From NCBI GenBank assembly GCA_900088475.1, contig FLMG01004065.1:1614-24070 (forward strand): a stretch of DNA of 22,457 nucleotides, given 5' to 3'. Position numbers and translations under genes: made by a program. Origin of the DNA: Hyphochytrium catenoides. Lineage: Eukaryota > Sar > Hyphochytriomycetes > Hyphochytriales > Hyphochytriaceae. Each line of letters begins with the position of its first letter. Positions within the stretch are counted from its first letter, which is position 1. Of this stretch, positions 19,389-22,457 are shown one piece after another. The notes below the pieces were generated by a model. It was not told where the DNA came from, ran no database searches, and worked only from the letters and a program-made list of their open reading frames with translations.

Positions 19389-21174
19389 GGGAGGGACAGC
19401 ATTGGCAGAGAAAGACAAGAGACAGAGAGAAGGAGAGAACAAGTAAATGAGAGACCCCACTGGCGGGACATAGCTGTAACACGTTACCTCCGCTTTCCTT
19501 CTCCTTTCTTTCTCAGCGAGCTGCTCCGAGAGTTGTCCTAAAGCATTGCGAGCAATTCGCCGGGAATCGAGAGAGCGAACGCTATCGGACGACTCTCTAC
19601 GAAGAGAGAGAACCGAAGAGAACGGAAGAGAGGGGGCATGGGATAGGAGGGAGAGGGTGTCATTTGAAAGGAAAAGGAGAGACAGCGAGAGGATGAAGAG
19701 TGACTATCGTGCTTCACGAAGGGACCGGGGGATGAAGGTAATGACATCGCACCTCTGCTGCTGGAAGAGTTTCTCTTCCACAAATCTTTTTCTCTCCGCT
19801 TCTCTCTTGGCTCGTAGCTCGTTGGCTCTGTCAATCATCCTACGGAAGGAGTACAGTCAGGAGCTATAGTTTCTCGGTATAGTTTCTTGCCCACAAAGAG
19901 AGAGAGAGACAGGCAGACAGACAGACAGACAGATTCATCTTTCTTCCTTTAATGATCCTTTGCAGGACGGGTTTTCCACATACTTCATCTTCGCGTTCCA
20001 AATCGCGTATCCCCTCGCCCACTCTCTCCTCGGTCTTTACCGCTCTCTCTTTCTGCTACTTCTGCCCTGTGTTTCCTGTCTCTCTGTGTCCTCTTCTCTC
20101 TCCCTCTTTCTTCTCTCTCTAGGTTTCGTTCTATCTCTAACAACTAACAAGCTGGTTCCTTCTTTGTTATTCTACTTCTCAGATCCAGTCTCATACCTCT
20201 TCTTTCTCTCTTCCGCTGTCTCCACGTTTTGTTCCAATTGTTCCTTCCAAAGAGCCCAGTCATTGGCGTACAGCGCGGCTAATCTGACGTGGGGAGATAT
20301 GAGACAATGAAGACTGAGGAGCTGAAGAAGGTCTACGGAATAGAGAAATAGATAAGGACGAGAGGAAAGAGAGAAAGACCAGACGGAGAGAAGAGCGAGA
20401 AAGAGAGGGAGAGCGAGCAAGGCAACGAGAGGAAGAGAGAATGAGAGAGAGGAAGAGAAGCGGCGGCGACCGAGTGACCTATAATAGTGAAGGGATAATT
20501 GATGCGAGTATGAGTGAGAAAGAGGAAGAGAGTAGGGCCTAGCAAAGAGAGAAGAGAGACAACGTGAAAGAGAGAGATAGAGAGCCAGAACGGACAGTAC
20601 CTTTGTCTTCTCTCATGGAGGAGGGCCATCTGCTGATTGTTCAGCTTCTTTCTCAGTCCCTCGATCTTCCTTCTTTGGAAGTCCTTCCCTGCTTTCTCTT
20701 CCCAGTTTGCCCTGTTTCCCATCTCTCTCATGTCATGGACTTTGGCAGCATAACTGGGACAACGACAGAGGAAAGAGAGTCGAAGAGAGAAGAGGAGAAG
20801 AGAGAGAAAAAGATGGTCAGACGGGACGTCGTGAGGATCTGACAAGGGCAAACCAGAAGAGATAGGACATGCTTCCGTTTGCCTGTACATACTATGAAGT
20901 CCTTCTGCAGCTGGAGAAGGACGAGCACAGCAGAGAGAAAGAGAGACACAAGAGACACACACGGAGAGAGAGAGAGGGAGAGACAAAGAGAGGGAGCGCA
21001 GAATCCAGGCATTTTTATCTGGACGGACAACGGTACTGCCGATCGGATTGACGGAGATGAAGAGCTTACTTTGCAATCTGGTCTTCCTGCATCCTTCTCT
21101 TCTCAATGATCGCGCTCGCGCTGGCGCGACGGCCCTGGGAGGAGAACCCGAGAGCCATCTTGGCCTGTTCTTGG
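16914..21174 (-). CDS. CFAP53: Cilia- and flagella-associated protein 53 (TPH-domain coiled coil)
   Basis: CFAP53 is an inner-lumen protein of ciliary doublet microtubules, also tied to dynein docking and left-right patterning in animals. Exons on the minus strand: 21174-21070, 20753-20601, 20283-20197, 19839-19753, 19596-19488, 19178-19050, 18704-18420, 18239-18060, 17531-17433, 17228-17178 and 17120-16914; phases agree at every join, giving about 496 residues (animal CFAP53 is about 514). The protein is almost wholly charged coiled coil. Family-like stretches are HERRQRLAALYANDWALW, EERKKRMIDRANELRAK, RKRFVEEKLFQQQR, REMMMVNTVRASRRSLEAQK, YQAYLRKQMEKQKVDEH, EEEKRREMEARERLRHL and EHMRKQLLLAQQ; the FVEEKLFQQQR region lines up without gaps with animal CFAP53 (FVAEKL.QQ.R). 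The 5' end is uncertain: exon 21174 needs two bases from an upstream exon, or translation may start at the internal ATG of KMALGFSSQ. Related TPH proteins are the main alternative. Confidence 0.85.
17870..17945 (+). repeat. (TCTG)n/(CT)n tract in a CFAP53 intron
   Basis: TCTG units followed by CT repeats lie in the 528-base intron 18059-17532. On the CFAP53 sense strand this is purine-rich, the opposite of most intron repeats in the window. Confidence 0.8.
19351..19386 (-). repeat. (GA)n repeat in a CFAP53 intron
   Basis: Dinucleotide repeat within the intron 19487-19179; reads (CT)n on the gene's sense strand. Confidence 0.85.
19895..19933 (-). repeat. (GA)n plus (GACA)n compound microsatellite
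   Basis: A GA run passes into CAGA/GACA tetranucleotide units inside the CFAP53 intron 20196-19840. Confidence 0.85.
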
Positions 21175-21449
21175 CTAAAAGATGCTCTCTCCTTCTTTCT
21201 CTTGTCTCTTCTCCTCCTCACTCTTTGCCCTGCTTGTCTCTATTTGTTAGTATCAAAGAGCTTCCTTCACTCCCTCTTCGGCAGAGCTTCTGCAGATTAG
21301 TTGGCGGAGCTCATCAAAACAATGCCTTGGCCCTGGGCTTAGAAACGCACCACGGAGAGGAAGGAAAAAGGAAGGAGAACGAAAAGCCTTGCCAGGTGTC
21401 GGTGCTGTTGCTGCTCCTTGGAATTGACAAGAAGAATAATACAAAGAAC

Positions 21450-21478
21450 CTGACGCTGCATAGGTGCTTCTGCTTCAT
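21450..21478 (-). CDS. CFAP53: Candidate first coding exon of CFAP53
   Basis: An ATG at 21478 on the minus strand opens MKQKHLCSV and stops in phase 2 at the donor GTCAG|GTTCTT. That phase is the one the exon beginning at 21174 requires, giving ...CSV-S-QEQAKM and a protein of about 506 residues. The AG at 21484-21483 just upstream could instead be an acceptor, with the true start further right. Too short to judge by homology. Confidence 0.35.
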
Positions 21479-21616
21479 AGACCTGGAGAGACAGGAACGT
21501 CCTCTTCGGGAGAAGGGATTCCCAGACGAGGTGAGAAAGGCAATTGTGAGACAGGAGGAAGACAGAGAGTTGAGGAGTTGTTGGGGAGTTGTGAGGGAAA
21601 GTGAGAGGGGCCAAAG

Positions 21617-21713
21617 AGGAGAGAGAGAGAGAGAGAGCGAGAGAGAGCGAGAGAGCGAGCGAGAGAGCGAGAGCGAGAGAGAGAGAGAGCGAGAGAGAGA
21701 GAGCGAGAGAGAG

Positions 21714-21745
<32 letters not shown>
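21617..21745. repeat. Long (GA)n tract with GC interruptions
   Basis: About 130 bases of GAGAGA with regularly placed GAGC units; (CT)n on the CFAP53 sense strand. It yields false RERESE frames. Confidence 0.9.
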
Positions 21746-21746
<1 letters not shown>

Positions 21747-21995
21747 ATACAGAGGAAAGAATGAGAGGAAGAGAATGAGGGAACTTCAAAAAGGCAGGGC
21801 AGTTTCACCTCCTTCAAGGGCCCACACCAGGGGGACTACCATCTTCTCTGCCCTGATAACCGATAAAATGGTCTCGTTGATAACTAGATATACCGCTAAC
21901 GGCTAGGATCTCGGCGGCATGGAGCTCAGGATCTGAAGAGGGAGCATCAGAAGCCAAACTGCAAGTGGAAGAAGAGACACAACCGCAGAGAATAC

Positions 21996-21998
<3 letters not shown>

Positions 21999-22063
<65 letters not shown>

Positions 22064-22107
22064 GAAAGAGAGAAAGAGAGAGAGGAAAAGAGAGAGAGAG
22101 AGAGAAT
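21999..22107. repeat. Long near-perfect (GA)n tract
   Basis: About 110 bases, with the first 50 an uninterrupted GA dinucleotide run and the rest GA with AAAGA interruptions. Probably highly length-variable between individuals. Confidence 0.92.
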
Positions 22108-22457
22108 AAGGGAAGGGAGGGAGAGAAAAGAGAAGACCATCGTGCAGCAAGAGTGAGAGAGAAATAACACTCAGAGGATAAGCAGGTGATGCGGTAAAAG
22201 AGACTGCGAGTGCCTCGATCTGCCGACTCCATTCTAGAGAGACGAGGCCAGACAACAGCTAAAGATCGCGAGAGATAGTTTCCAGAGGTAAATAATCCGA
22301 GGAGGCTGAAGCAACCGAACGGCGGAGAAGAGATTGAGTCATCCGGACATTCCATCGCCATCTCATTCTGACTTTTAAGGTAAGCGCAGCGCCGGGCGAG
22401 GGAGCAGGGAGAAGGAAGCGAGGACGATACCCGTATCCGCAACAAACGAGAAACAAA

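Larger units (their letters stand above)
21175..22457. other. Right end: repeat-rich region upstream of CFAP53
   Basis: About 1.3 kb dominated by two long GA tracts. Besides the candidate first exon, two minus-strand stretches look faintly protein-like: about 21900-21815 (SSYQRDHFIGYQGREDG) and 22390-22260 (RWRWNVRMTQSLLRRS). Either could be a 5' exon of CFAP53 or of another gene leaving the window; neither has supporting motifs. The CFAP53 promoter probably lies here or beyond the edge. Confidence 0.3.

Noticed and set aside
1-22457. CRISPR arrays, insertion sequences, tRNA or rRNA genes.
   Set aside because: I saw no direct repeats with spacers, no transposase frames with terminal inverted repeats, and no cloverleaf or rRNA-like stretch; the window is spliceosomal nuclear DNA.

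Overview
This window is nuclear DNA of an intron-rich eukaryote. All gene models below come from reading splice sites by eye: GT-AG introns, intron phases that agree on both sides, and family motifs that continue across exon joins. Most introns are 150-350 bases. Many are full of (CT)n or (GA)n simple sequence, which makes false Ser-Leu and Arg-Glu open frames. A ciliary gene (CFAP53) together with a fungal/plant-type initiator-tRNA modifying enzyme (RIT1) suggests a flagellated protist, alga or chytrid-like organism rather than an animal. I cannot name the lineage.

Layout, left to right, with strictly alternating strands. (1) A plus-strand gene in about 561-2113, only partly resolved, that looks helical and TPR-like. 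(2) RIT1 on the minus strand, 6106 to 2215, nine exons, about 604 residues: tRNA A64-2'-O-ribosylphosphate transferase, which marks initiator tRNA. (3) A plus-strand gene, 7079-11202, five exons, about 1012 residues: a CRAL-TRIO (Sec14-type) lipid-binding domain between four N-terminal and about six C-terminal membrane helices, with a textbook FFAT motif for binding VAP on the ER. (4) A poorly resolved minus-strand gene with an armadillo/HEAT-like stretch, about 11966 to 11319. (5) Methylenetetrahydrofolate reductase on the plus strand, 12525-16527, ten exons, 600 residues, with both the catalytic barrel and the eukaryotic regulatory domain. (6) CFAP53 on the minus strand, from at least 21174 to 16914, eleven exons, about 500 residues, a coiled-coil protein of ciliary microtubules.

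Neighbours are convergent (1/2, 3/4, 5/6; gaps of about 100-390 bases) or divergent (2/3, 4/5; gaps of about 560-970 bases), so the divergent gaps probably hold shared promoters. The genes share no obvious pathway; they look like ordinary housekeeping and ciliary genes. The most interesting product is the CRAL-TRIO/FFAT membrane protein, whose layout predicts a membrane-anchored lipid-transfer tether at ER contact sites.
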